Assembly: GCF_000379605.1 (NCBI RefSeq)
Contig: NZ_KB902702.1
Span: 298,471 to 362,470, forward strand
DNA: 64,000 bases
Direction of reading: 5' to 3'
Origin: Rhizobium giardinii bv. giardinii H152
Lineage (GTDB): Bacteria > Pseudomonadota > Alphaproteobacteria > Rhizobiales > Rhizobiaceae
In this document: positions 57,501 to 64,000 of the stretch, piece after piece
Layout: each line of letters opens with the position of its first letter
Numbering within the stretch: position 1 is the first letter of the stretch
Notes under the pieces: generated by a model
Database searches by the model: none
What the model was told of the DNA's origin: nothing
Seen by the model: only the letters and a program-made list of their open reading frames with translations
Translations under genes and position numbers: made by a program

Positions 57501-60309
57501 CCTCGATCGTCGCCGCAACCGGGCCGGCGCGGCGGGTGAGGTTGAAGCGATCGCTGTGTGCCGCAAACTTGATGGCGTCGAAGCGTCCTTGCGGCAGCGC
57601 CACTTGTGCGAAGCTGCCCGCCACATCGAGGACGGCAGCCTGCATGTCGCCGTTGATCGATGCCGTGGCAGTATCAAGGACGATATGCGCCTCGCCGCCC
57701 TCGAGCGGCAGGCGGGTGTCGATACCGGCAAGGTCCGCCGTCAAAGCGAGCTTTTCGCCGGCACTGCCGGTGAGGGTGACGGTGCCACCATAGGCATTGA
57801 TCGCCAGTCGCTGCAGGTTGACCGCACCGTTCTCGATCACGATGGTCGTCGGGTTGGCGAGATCCAGCGGGATTTTCCTTGGTGCCGCCGCGAAGGATTG
57901 CAACTCGATCGTCGTGCGGCCGGCCGCACTCTGCAGATCGCCGCGGGCGCTGAGCGGAGCGGCGTCATAGGTTCCGTCGAGAGCGAAATTCGTCGTTTTG
58001 CCCTGCTGCTCGAAGCCGAGCCTCAGGCCGGTGAGCAGGTTGGCGCCCTGCTTCACTTCCGCGACCGTCACAGCTCCCTTGATCGCCAGCGCCTTGAGAT
58101 CGGCAATGGTGATGTCGGCAGCCGGCTTGGCGATCACCAGATCGCCGCGCGTGATGCCGGAACCGCTGGCTTTCACGGCAACGGAGGTGACGCCGTTTTG
58201 CGTCGTGATGCTGGCCGAGCCGGCGAGGTCGCCGGACGCGGTCTGCCCGGCCATGGCGGCTAGCAGCCCGACATCGGGGAAATTGAAGGTGAGCGAGCCG
58301 TTCGGCTCGAATTCCTTTGTCAGGTCGAACGAACCTTTCACGGTGTTCGAGCCGATCACGGCTTCGATCGACGGAATGCCGGTGGTGCCCTTTGCCGTTG
58401 CGATCTCAGCCTTGGCGCTGATCGCCTGTCCGTTGACGGTGCCGCTGGCGGTGACGGTTCCCGTCGGCCCGTCGCGGCCGATGACCGCATCGGCATTGAC
58501 GGCAAGGTCGTTCAGGATGCGGCCGGCAAGCGTCGTTCCGCTCGACGTGACCTTGGCCTTGACGGCCAGCGCATCGAGCGGCCCGGTCACGTCGGCGCTG
58601 AAGGCGGCAGAGCCCTTGGCATCGGCGAGCAACTTGCCGATTTCCGGCACGGTGCCGGTGATTGCGGCCGTCATATTGCCGGTTTCGAGCGCCGCCGACC
58701 CGGCGACGTCGACGGTCCCGGACTTGATGGTGAGGTCGCTCACATTGACGTTGCCGTTGGTGCCTGTTGCGAGATTGCCGGCGATGGCGATCGTCGTGTC
58801 GAATTTCGCCGCCAGCGCCGGTGGCAGGACGGCCGGCAGGGCGAAGAGCTTGAAGCCCGTCGCGACGGTGTTTTCGGCGATCGTGTAGGAGCCAGTCAGC
58901 GTGCCGCCGATGCTGGCGCTTTCGATGGTGACCGGATCGAACGATACCGTCTCGGGCGTCAGCGACAGCGTGCCGTCGATCTTGACCGGTCCCTTGATCA
59001 CACGGTCGATATCGGCGCTGGCAAAGCGGGTCGCACCCGTTTCTATGGTGGTTTTGAGCGGGCCCGTGCGCGTCGAGAGGTTGAAGGCGTCGCTATAGGC
59101 GTGCAGCTTGATCGCCTCGATCTCGCCCGCAGGCAAAGTCGCCTTTCCGATCGCAGCGCCAATGTCGAGCACGGCAGTCTGCGCATCGCCGATCAGCGAG
59201 ACGCTGGCCGTGTCGATCGCAAGCTGGGCCTCACCTTTTTCCAGCGGCAGGCGGAAATCGATCGGACCGTTCTTGCCGGTGAGGCTCGCCTTGAGGTCGT
59301 TCTCGCCCGTTGTGCTGTAGGTGCCGGATGCCGACAGCGTCAGCGCGCCGGTGGAGACATTGCCTGTCTGGATGCGGATGGTCTTGCCGTCGATCGCCGT
59401 GGAAAGGTCGATGTCGGTGGTGCCTTCGAACAGCGGGCGGAAGGCGGCCGGCAGAAGATCGCTGAACGTGCCGCCGCCCTTGAGCGACACGGTACGGAAC
59501 CCGTCGGCCGCCAGCGTGTGCTGGCCGCCGAGCTTCAGCACTTCTTTGCCGTCGAGTGCTGCGGTTGCCGTGCCGCTCCAGTTGGAAAGCGGCCCCTGGC
59601 CGGTAACGTTGACGCTGATCGCCGGTTCGCCGGGCAGGCGCATGGCCTTGGCGAGCAAGCCGCCCTTAGGCTCCTCGATCGTCGTTTCCAGTCGCAACTC
59701 GTTGCCGGCCGGATTGAAGACGATATCGGCGATCGCCTTGGCATCAGGCCGGTCGCGCTGCGCGACGGCAAGGGCGGTGGCAATGCTGGCATTTGTGGCG
59801 TTCAGCTTGCCTTGAGCGCTCAGGAACTGGTCGACACCGGCGATCTCCTTGCCGATGACCACTTCCTCAAGGTCGAAGGCATCGATCTTGACATCGAGAG
59901 GCAAGGCGAATGTTTCGCGGACCTCGCGGGTTTCCTGCGAGGGAATCGGCAGCCGCTCTAGGCGCACCGAGCCGGCGGAAAGCTTCGCCGCTTCGAAGCG
60001 TTTGGCAAAAAGCGCGGTCGGCGACCAGTCGATGGCGACTTCGCGGATTTCCGCATAGACGCCCTTGCTGTCGAACAGCGTGATGCTCGAAGCGGTGAAA
60101 TCGCCCGTGAGCAAAGCGCTCGGATCGTTGATGCGGACGATCTGGTCCGGCGTCGAGGCGTATTTCTCGATCATTGCGGCGACCATGCGCGCGCCCGGCG
60201 CGGTAAAGCCGGCAAAGACGAGGAACAGCACGGCGGCAACAAGCACGAGGCCGAGGCAATAGAGGAACCAGCGCGACGCGGCTTTCAGGAAACGGAGGAA
60301 ACGATTCAT
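54598..60309 (-). CDS. tamB: Translocation and assembly module protein TamB
   Basis: A 1903-residue inner-membrane-anchored protein spanning the periplasm. With TamA it is involved in outer-membrane protein assembly or lipid transport. One N-terminal membrane segment ('WFLYCLGLVLVAAVLFLVFA') is followed by a very long repetitive beta-rich region and a C-terminal DUF490/TamB domain ('LDLDATSTAGSTTITVNVAG', 'LPQDEILAQLIFNRSLSNL', 'GVDDLDVSTDASGGAQVTAG'). Residues roughly 350-860 and 865-1375 are tandem copies of each other. It exceeds the 1259 residues of E. coli TamB, largely because of that. Follows tamA by 64 bases. Confidence 0.93.
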   Translation of the reverse strand: MNRFLRFLKAASRWFLYCLGLVLVAAVLFLVFAGFTAPGARMVAAMIEKYASTPDQIVRINDPSALLTGDFTASSITLFDSKGVYAEIREVAIDWSPTALFAKRFEAAKLSAGSVRLERLPIPSQETREVRETFALPLDVKIDAFDLEEVVIGKEIAGVDQFLSAQGKLNATNASIATALAVAQRDRPDAKAIADIVFNPAGNELRLETTIEEPKGGLLAKAMRLPGEPAISVNVTGQGPLSNWSGTATAALDGKEVLKLGGQHTLAADGFRTVSLKGGGTFSDLLPAAFRPLFEGTTDIDLSTAIDGKTIRIQTGNVSTGALTLSASGTYSTTGENDLKASLTGKNGPIDFRLPLEKGEAQLAIDTASVSLIGDAQTAVLDIGAAIGKATLPAGEIEAIKLHAYSDAFNLSTRTGPLKTTIETGATRFASADIDRVIKGPVKIDGTLSLTPETVSFDPVTIESASIGGTLTGSYTIAENTVATGFKLFALPAVLPPALAAKFDTTIAIAGNLATGTNGNVNVSDLTIKSGTVDVAGSAALETGNMTAAITGTVPEIGKLLADAKGSAAFSADVTGPLDALAVKAKVTSSGTTLAGRILNDLAVNADAVIGRDGPTGTVTASGTVNGQAISAKAEIATAKGTTGIPSIEAVIGSNTVKGSFDLTKEFEPNGSLTFNFPDVGLLAAMAGQTASGDLAGSASITTQNGVTSVAVKASGSGITRGDLVIAKPAADITIADLKALAIKGAVTVAEVKQGANLLTGLRLGFEQQGKTTNFALDGTYDAAPLSARGDLQSAAGRTTIELQSFAAAPRKIPLDLANPTTIVIENGAVNLQRLAINAYGGTVTLTGSAGEKLALTADLAGIDTRLPLEGGEAHIVLDTATASINGDMQAAVLDVAGSFAQVALPQGRFDAIKFAAHSDRFNLTRRAGPVAATIEAGATQLTNADLDRLVKGPIRVATTLDVTPEAIGFSPITIGSTNLDGALAGSFRLADNSLNTTFKLSARPAALPASVSAKFDAPVDVAGTLATGPDGAVDITNLNVTSSTLQAAGSVALKSQTLTATLTGTVLDLGKVLADAEGQANFTVDATGPLDNLGVKADITSRGATLAGRTLSDLQLTADATANPKNPQAKITATGALGGQAINVKADLVSKDGRTSVPVLQVQIGENTLKGVVEFTSDFLPQGTIDFTFPDVGLLAAMAGEKASGDLAGSASIKSDGGVTSIALKASGSGIKRGDLVITKPVADITIADLKALAIKGNLSVETFSQGANRVSGLKLDFVQQENQTNVALDGNYDGAPLKLRADIRTAGGKTTVDLASFTATPRKIPVKLSAPTTISIENGTVSLQKLTIAASGGTIAVTGSAGEKLDLAINLSALPARLANTFAPSLGADGTISGTVGVKGTSAAPAATYDLRWANAVVAQAKSAGVSALDVTAKGQFANSTVTLDATISGAGGLSFRGGGKVGLTGNRPIDMKFSGNLPFGLAAGLLAQQGFTLTGAANVDLAIRGTATAPQITGTISTSGARLVDVRRNLAITDLTANIALDGKQATISKLSGRLASGGSLDVTGTVGIAPGSGFPADLAIRLDNATYVDGSLFTANLDGAMTLKGSLIATPVLGGKVTIRKAAITIPEKLPASLSEINIKHRNAPAKVRQMQADVKSDTASSGGAKSGGVAFDLAVSAPGKLFVRGRGIDAELGGDLTIRGTAARPAVSGGFQMRRGRLEILGKRLDFSDGTISFGGNLIPTLDLDATSTAGSTTITVNVAGLANNPTITFSSSPALPQDEILAQLIFNRSLSNLSALQIAQLASAVSQLAGGGSNSLLDGLRNKLGVDDLDVSTDASGGAQVTAGKYLNDRTYLELQSGSEAGGGKAIINLDVGRGVKLRGEAGSTGTGGGIFYEKEY

Positions 60310-60373
60310 GGTTTATCCATAGTCCAAGTTGTGTCGCGGTGAAATTACTTCTCTCCGGCCTGTCCTTCGGCAA

Positions 60374-62296
60374 TCAGAAGGATTGCCCGATCCCGGCATA
60401 GATCCCGTATTTGGTGCCGTCCGGATAGGCGTTCAGCGGCACCGCGAAATCCAGCCGGATCGGCCCGAATGGCGTTGCATACCGCAGGCCGATACCGGCA
60501 CCGGCACGAATATCAGAAAAATCCGGCGCGGTTTTGGCCGATACTGTCCCCGCATCGACGAAAGGAACAATGCCGATCTTTTCGGTGATGTTGATACGAG
60601 CCTCCACCGACGCATTGACATAGGAGCGTCCGCCGAGAATTTCGTCATCTGCGTTGCGCGGGCTGATCTCCTGGTAGGAATAGCCGCGCACCGTGCCGCC
60701 GCCGCCGAGATAGAAGCGCCGGTTGGCCGGAATGGAAGCCAGGCCGTCGCCCCCGGCCAGGATGCCGGCGCCGAGCTTGCCGGCCAGCACGAAGCGGTTT
60801 TCCTCGCCAAGCCCGAGATAGGTGGAGGCCGAGCCTTCGAACGAACTGAAGAAGGCCTGGCCGTTGATCTCGTAGCTCGGCTTGGCGTTGATGGAGGCGC
60901 GGTAGCCTGCTGTCGGGTTCAGCTTGTCGTCGCGGGTGTCGCGGACATATTCGATCGGGATCGCCGCCGTCAGATATTCGTTGGAACCGAAGGCGTCGTC
61001 TATATCGGCCCAGCTCAGCTCGGCGCCGCCGGAAATCGTGTCGGTATCGGACAGCTCGAAGGTCGCGCCGGCAGCTCCGGTGAAGATTGTCGCGCTATAG
61101 GCATCGGGGTCGAGAAGCTGTGCCTTCAGGCTGGCATTGAAGGTGGAAGCGGGGCCGAAGGCGCCGGGCTTGGCGAAAAGCAGGCCGGCCGAGTAGTCGA
61201 GGCTGCCGACATCGGTCGTCTCACCGATGCGGTTGACGGAACCTTCGACGCGCAACGATTCGGCCCGGCCGAAGAGATTGCGGTGACCCCAATAGCCCTG
61301 GATGCCGAAACCGTCCGTGGTCGAATATTGCGCACCTGCGCCGAAATAGCGGTGTTTGCCTTCGGAGACCTCGATGGTCATCGGGATGGTGCCATCCGGC
61401 GCCAGCTCGTTTGCTTCCTTGATGGTGATGCTCGAAAACACGCCGAGCTGGCGCAGCCGTTCGGAGGCCTTGCGCAGGTTTTCCGGCGAATAGGGCTTGC
61501 CGCCGTTGAGGCGCGAGTAGCTGGCTACGAAGGCGGGATCGACGGTCTTGGTGCCGGTCACGGTGACGGCGCCGACCGGTGCGACCGGGCCGCCTTCCGC
61601 CGCGATGACCACGTCCACCGTGTTCGTCTTGTGATCGGCGATGGCGCTGCGTTCGGTCAGCCGGGCGAGCGGTCGGCCTTCTTCCTTCAAGTCCTCGACA
61701 ACCTTTTCGCCGGCCTTGATGATGAGGGTGGAGTCCGCCCGCGCGCCCGGTTTGAGGTATTCCTCCGGCCTGCGCCCGAGGGCGTCTCCCTTGAGCACGA
61801 CGCTGCCAAGCGTGAAAACCGGGCCGGGGGTCACCGTGATTTCGACGGGAACCGGAGCGCCGTCCGGAAACACCGGGTCGGGCGGCAGCGTGTCGATATC
61901 CTGGCCGTTAACCCTGACGTCGACCGTGCCGCCATAGCGGGCGTGCTCATAAAGGGCGGCGAGAAGGCGATCACGATCGTCGCGCGCCTTGATGACGAGT
62001 CCGAGATCGCCGGAAACGGGCTTGTCCTCGTCCTGGAACAGGCGCGAACTGTTTTCCAGCGCTTCCTTCAGATCCTCGTCGCCCGAGCCTTCCGTCAAGG
62101 TAAGGTTGTAGTTGACGGGATCGATGACCTCGACCTTTTCCTCGTCACTTTCGAAGAAACGCATGCCGAAGATCTTCAAAGCATGGGCGTCGGTAACCGA
62201 CAAAGGTCCGCAGACGGCCAGCGCCGCGACGGCAAAAGCAGTGCCAGCGTTCCGGTACGCAACACTTACAGTCGGCAGACGCTTTCGTTTCCGCAT
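60374..62296 (-). CDS. tamA: Outer-membrane assembly factor TamA (Omp85 family)
   Basis: A 640-residue Omp85-type barrel protein. An N-terminal signal-like segment is followed by POTRA domains ('PGPVFTLGSVVLKGDALGRR', 'VGAVTVTGTKTVDPAFVASY') and a C-terminal beta barrel. The barrel has 'NRRFYLGGGGTVRGYSYQEI', the lid-loop VRGY motif of the family, and ends in Phe ('GIGQSF'), the outer-membrane C-terminal signature. First gene of tamAB. Confidence 0.95.
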   Translation of the reverse strand: MRKRKRLPTVSVAYRNAGTAFAVAALAVCGPLSVTDAHALKIFGMRFFESDEEKVEVIDPVNYNLTLTEGSGDEDLKEALENSSRLFQDEDKPVSGDLGLVIKARDDRDRLLAALYEHARYGGTVDVRVNGQDIDTLPPDPVFPDGAPVPVEITVTPGPVFTLGSVVLKGDALGRRPEEYLKPGARADSTLIIKAGEKVVEDLKEEGRPLARLTERSAIADHKTNTVDVVIAAEGGPVAPVGAVTVTGTKTVDPAFVASYSRLNGGKPYSPENLRKASERLRQLGVFSSITIKEANELAPDGTIPMTIEVSEGKHRYFGAGAQYSTTDGFGIQGYWGHRNLFGRAESLRVEGSVNRIGETTDVGSLDYSAGLLFAKPGAFGPASTFNASLKAQLLDPDAYSATIFTGAAGATFELSDTDTISGGAELSWADIDDAFGSNEYLTAAIPIEYVRDTRDDKLNPTAGYRASINAKPSYEINGQAFFSSFEGSASTYLGLGEENRFVLAGKLGAGILAGGDGLASIPANRRFYLGGGGTVRGYSYQEISPRNADDEILGGRSYVNASVEARINITEKIGIVPFVDAGTVSAKTAPDFSDIRAGAGIGLRYATPFGPIRLDFAVPLNAYPDGTKYGIYAGIGQSF

Positions 62297-62462
62297 TCCG
62301 CTTTCCAGGCTACTTTCAACATCCGCCTGCCCTCATGGCAGGGGCACAATTGCATGACAAGGTTTTCCCTTCATTAACGATGACCCTACACAGCATTGGT
62401 CCGGTGATGAAGGCAAAACGCCGGAATGTGAGAAAAACCGCGACAAGTGTGACGTGCGGGAA

Positions 62463-62490
62463 ACAAAAAGCCCCGGATTTCTCCGGGGCT
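62463..62490 (-). terminator. Terminator of the glycine-zipper lipoprotein gene
   Basis: On the minus strand a 9-bp stem AGCCCCGGA/TCCGGGGCT with a GAAA loop is followed by TTTTG. Confidence 0.88.
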
Positions 62491-62566
62491 GGCAGTATTT
62501 CGCGTCGCCGGGGTAGAGGGCGCTCGCCACGTCTTTGCCCCTGCCGGCTGCAACCTGTGAGTGATA

Positions 62567-62821
62567 TCACGGGCAATCGTCGATGTAGCGGCGGCCGTAG
62601 CGGTCGCGATAGTAGCACTGACCCGGCTGTTCGCTGACATGGCCGATGACCGCGCCCGTAACGCCGCCGATTGCCGCGCCGACAGCGGCGCCACGGACGT
62701 CGCCGGTGACGGCTCCGCCGATGATGGCACCCGAAACAGCACCGATGCCGGCACCCTTTTCAGTCTGCGTACAGCTTGCGACCGACAAGGCAATCAACAC
62801 AAGCGCAATGGCTTTTTTCAT
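62567..62821 (-). CDS. Glycine-zipper lipoprotein
   Basis: An 84-residue small lipoprotein. The signal peptide ends in lipobox 'LSVASC', so Cys at about residue 17 becomes lipid-modified. The mature part is a Gly/Ala-rich glycine zipper ('GIGAVSGAIIGGAVTGDVRG', 'AAVGAAIGGVTGAVIGHV') followed by 'CYYRDRYGRRYIDDCP'. Similar to YMGG/OmpA-like glycine zipper proteins of the outer membrane. The ATG at 62821 follows GGAGAA. Function unknown. Confidence 0.9.
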   Translation of the reverse strand: MKKAIALVLIALSVASCTQTEKGAGIGAVSGAIIGGAVTGDVRGAAVGAAIGGVTGAVIGHVSEQPGQCYYRDRYGRRYIDDCP

Positions 62822-63317
62822 TTGGTTCTCCAATCTGGACGCGAAAGCTGACCTCTCCGCCGTCCGTTCCCCGGGAATGGAAGTTGGACGGTAAAGGTCC
62901 CCCTCCGGTCGAACTTGCAACTTCGAAGATAATTGCATGTCTGCGAAAGTCTACAGATATCCTGCAAAATCCTCTTGTTACAAGAAATGCTATTCAACCT
63001 GAACGGAAGCTGAAGGTGCTGTTCCCGGCGTCACAGCGCCGGAGAAATTTCGGGCGCCTCTGTCATCACGGGAAAGAGGCCATTGCTCCGGATGATCAGG
63101 GTCGATTTCGCTGAAACAGAATATAAGGAACGAGTGGCTCGTCCTTTTCCACGCGGGCTTGACTCAGATCAAGGTTAAGTGGAATGAAATCCATGACGGA
63201 TAGTTTGGAACTGTTCAAAATTAGGGGCCTTTTGCCGCAGGCGGCGGCGATCCCAAGCTTCGGGATTGACGCAGGCTGTCTTTGGATCAAAAAGACGGCA
63301 AGGTTCTGGAGACGATG
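62822..63317. other. Intergenic region before hemA
   Basis: About 500 bases without a gene between divergent genes. It holds a 13-base palindrome TCTTGTTACAAGA (62973-62985), a CCGGCG-CGCCGG hairpin (63025-63042), and an FNR/FixK-type box (63159-63172). It is the regulatory region of hemA and of the leftward lipoprotein gene. Confidence 0.6.
63159..63172. promoter_or_regulatory. FNR/FixK-type anaerobox before hemA
   Basis: TTGACTCAGATCAA matches the FNR/FixK/FnrN consensus TTGAY-N4-RTCAA. It lies 145 bases before the hemA start. FixK control of hemA under low oxygen is known in Bradyrhizobium; here it is inferred. Confidence 0.65.
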
Positions 63318-64000
63318 ATGGATTTCGAAAGTTTCTTCAAAGGCGAACTGGACGGCCTGCATCAGGAAGGCCGCTACCGCGTGTTCGCCGATCTGGAGCG
63401 CCAGCGCGGGCAATTCCCGAAGGCGATCCGCTACAACGCCGATGGGGAAAAACAGGACGTCACCGTCTGGTGTTCCAACGACTATCTCGGCATGGGCCAG
63501 CATCCCAAGGTCACCGAGGCGATGAAACTCGCCATCGACCAGTGTGGCGCGGGTGCGGGAGGCACCCGGAATATTTCTGGCACCAACCACTATCACGTTC
63601 TGCTCGAGCGCGAGCTTGCCGATCTGCATGGCAAGGAATCGGCGCTTCTGTTCACCTCCGGTTACGTCTCCAACTGGGCGGCACTCGGAACGCTCTGTTC
63701 GAAGATCCCCGGTGTGATCGTCTTTTCGGACGCCGGGAATCATGCCTCCATGATCGAGGGCATCCGCCACTCCAAATGCGAGCGGGTGATCTTCAAGCAC
63801 AATTCGGTTGCCGACCTCGAAGCCAAACTGGCGGCCGCCGACCCGCGCGCGCCCAAAATCATTGCGTTCGAATCGGTCTACTCGATGGATGGCGACATTT
63901 CGCCGATCAAGGAGATTTGCGATCTCGCCGACAAATACGGCGCGATGACCTATCTCGACGAGGTTCATGCCGTCGGCATGTACGGCCCGCGCGGCGGCGG
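63318..64000 (+). CDS. hemA: 5-aminolevulinate synthase (5' part, cut by window end)
   Basis: The first 227 codons of ALA synthase, which joins succinyl-CoA and glycine in the first step of haem synthesis in alphaproteobacteria. It starts [14 protein letters not shown], with '[18 protein letters not shown]', '[20 protein letters not shown]', '[19 protein letters not shown]', '[20 protein letters not shown]' and '[18 protein letters not shown]' (Asp binds the PLP nitrogen). GGAG at 63308 fits ATG 63318; ATG 63315 is the alternative. The PLP Lys and C-terminal half lie beyond the window. Confidence 0.96.
   Translation, partial: MDFESFFKGELDGLHQEGRYRVFADLERQRGQFPKAIRYNADGEKQDVTVWCSNDYLGMGQHPKVTEAMKLAIDQCGAGAGGTRNISGTNHYHVLLERELADLHGKESALLFTSGYVSNWAALGTLCSKIPGVIVFSDAGNHASMIEGIRHSKCERVIFKHNSVADLEAKLAAADPRAPKIIAFESVYSMDGDISPIKEICDLADKYGAMTYLDEVHAVGMYGPRGG

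Noticed and set aside
60329..62377. Long plus-strand open frame opposite tamA
   Set aside because: Compositional shadow; tamA is well supported.
63096..63968. Minus-strand open frame opposite hemA
   Set aside because: The plus strand encodes clear ALA synthase; this is its shadow.

Overview
The window looks like a chromosomal segment from an alphaproteobacterium of the Rhizobiaceae (Rhizobium/Agrobacterium/Ensifer type). The support is: an F1-only atpHAGDC operon with no F0 genes beside it; a glycerol ABC-transporter operon ordered as the rhizobial glpRDSTPQUV; an lpiA-atvA (acvB) pair; an fdsGBACD formate dehydrogenase cluster; a hemA of the ALA-synthase type; high GC content; and rhizobial-type palindromic intergenic repeats. 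I see no phage, integron, insertion sequence, CRISPR array, tRNA or rRNA. Most of the window is well-packed core or conserved accessory genome.

Layout. 0-14 kb is housekeeping: a TraB/GumN-like protein, xerC, a PlsC-like acyltransferase, transaldolase, priA, a small membrane protein, the F1-ATPase operon and a manC-type GDP-mannose enzyme. 14-16 kb holds a lysine/saccharopine dehydrogenase-family gene divergent from an Lrp regulator. 15.7-23.3 kb is the NAD-dependent molybdenum formate dehydrogenase cluster with its LysR regulator; two composite palindromic repeats sit between its cistrons. 23.3-32.9 kb is an SDR oxidoreductase divergent from the glycerol regulon: repressor, glycerol-3-phosphate dehydrogenase and an ABC importer. 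33-36 kb has an ExoY-like sugar-phosphate transferase and two poorly known membrane-associated proteins. 35.8-40.6 kb is an uncharacterised oxidative cluster: LysR, Fe-ADH, ALDH and an enolase-superfamily enzyme.

40.7-47.4 kb groups envelope functions: a phosphoethanolamine transferase-like sulfatase-fold protein, a K+ channel-like protein, and the lysyl-phosphatidylglycerol synthase/hydrolase pair. 47.4-50.5 kb has a small acidic protein and a frameshifted class III adenylate cyclase-TPR-rhodanese fusion. 50.5-54.1 kb has cheW and the arginine catabolic pair rocF-rocD with a second divergent Lrp regulator. 54.1-62.3 kb is a VOC protein and the tamA-tamB outer-membrane assembly pair. 62.5-64 kb has a glycine-zipper lipoprotein and the start of hemA, preceded by an FNR/FixK-type box.

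The most notable observations are: the single-base frameshift in the cyclase-rhodanese fusion; helically phased TTCG repeats in front of glpD; shared leader architecture in front of the two Lrp genes; two families of dispersed repeats; a roughly 510-residue tandem duplication inside TamB; a degenerate ABC signature in GlpT; and a transporter-less oxidative gene cluster of unknown substrate. I found no clear evidence of a wholly new multi-gene system.
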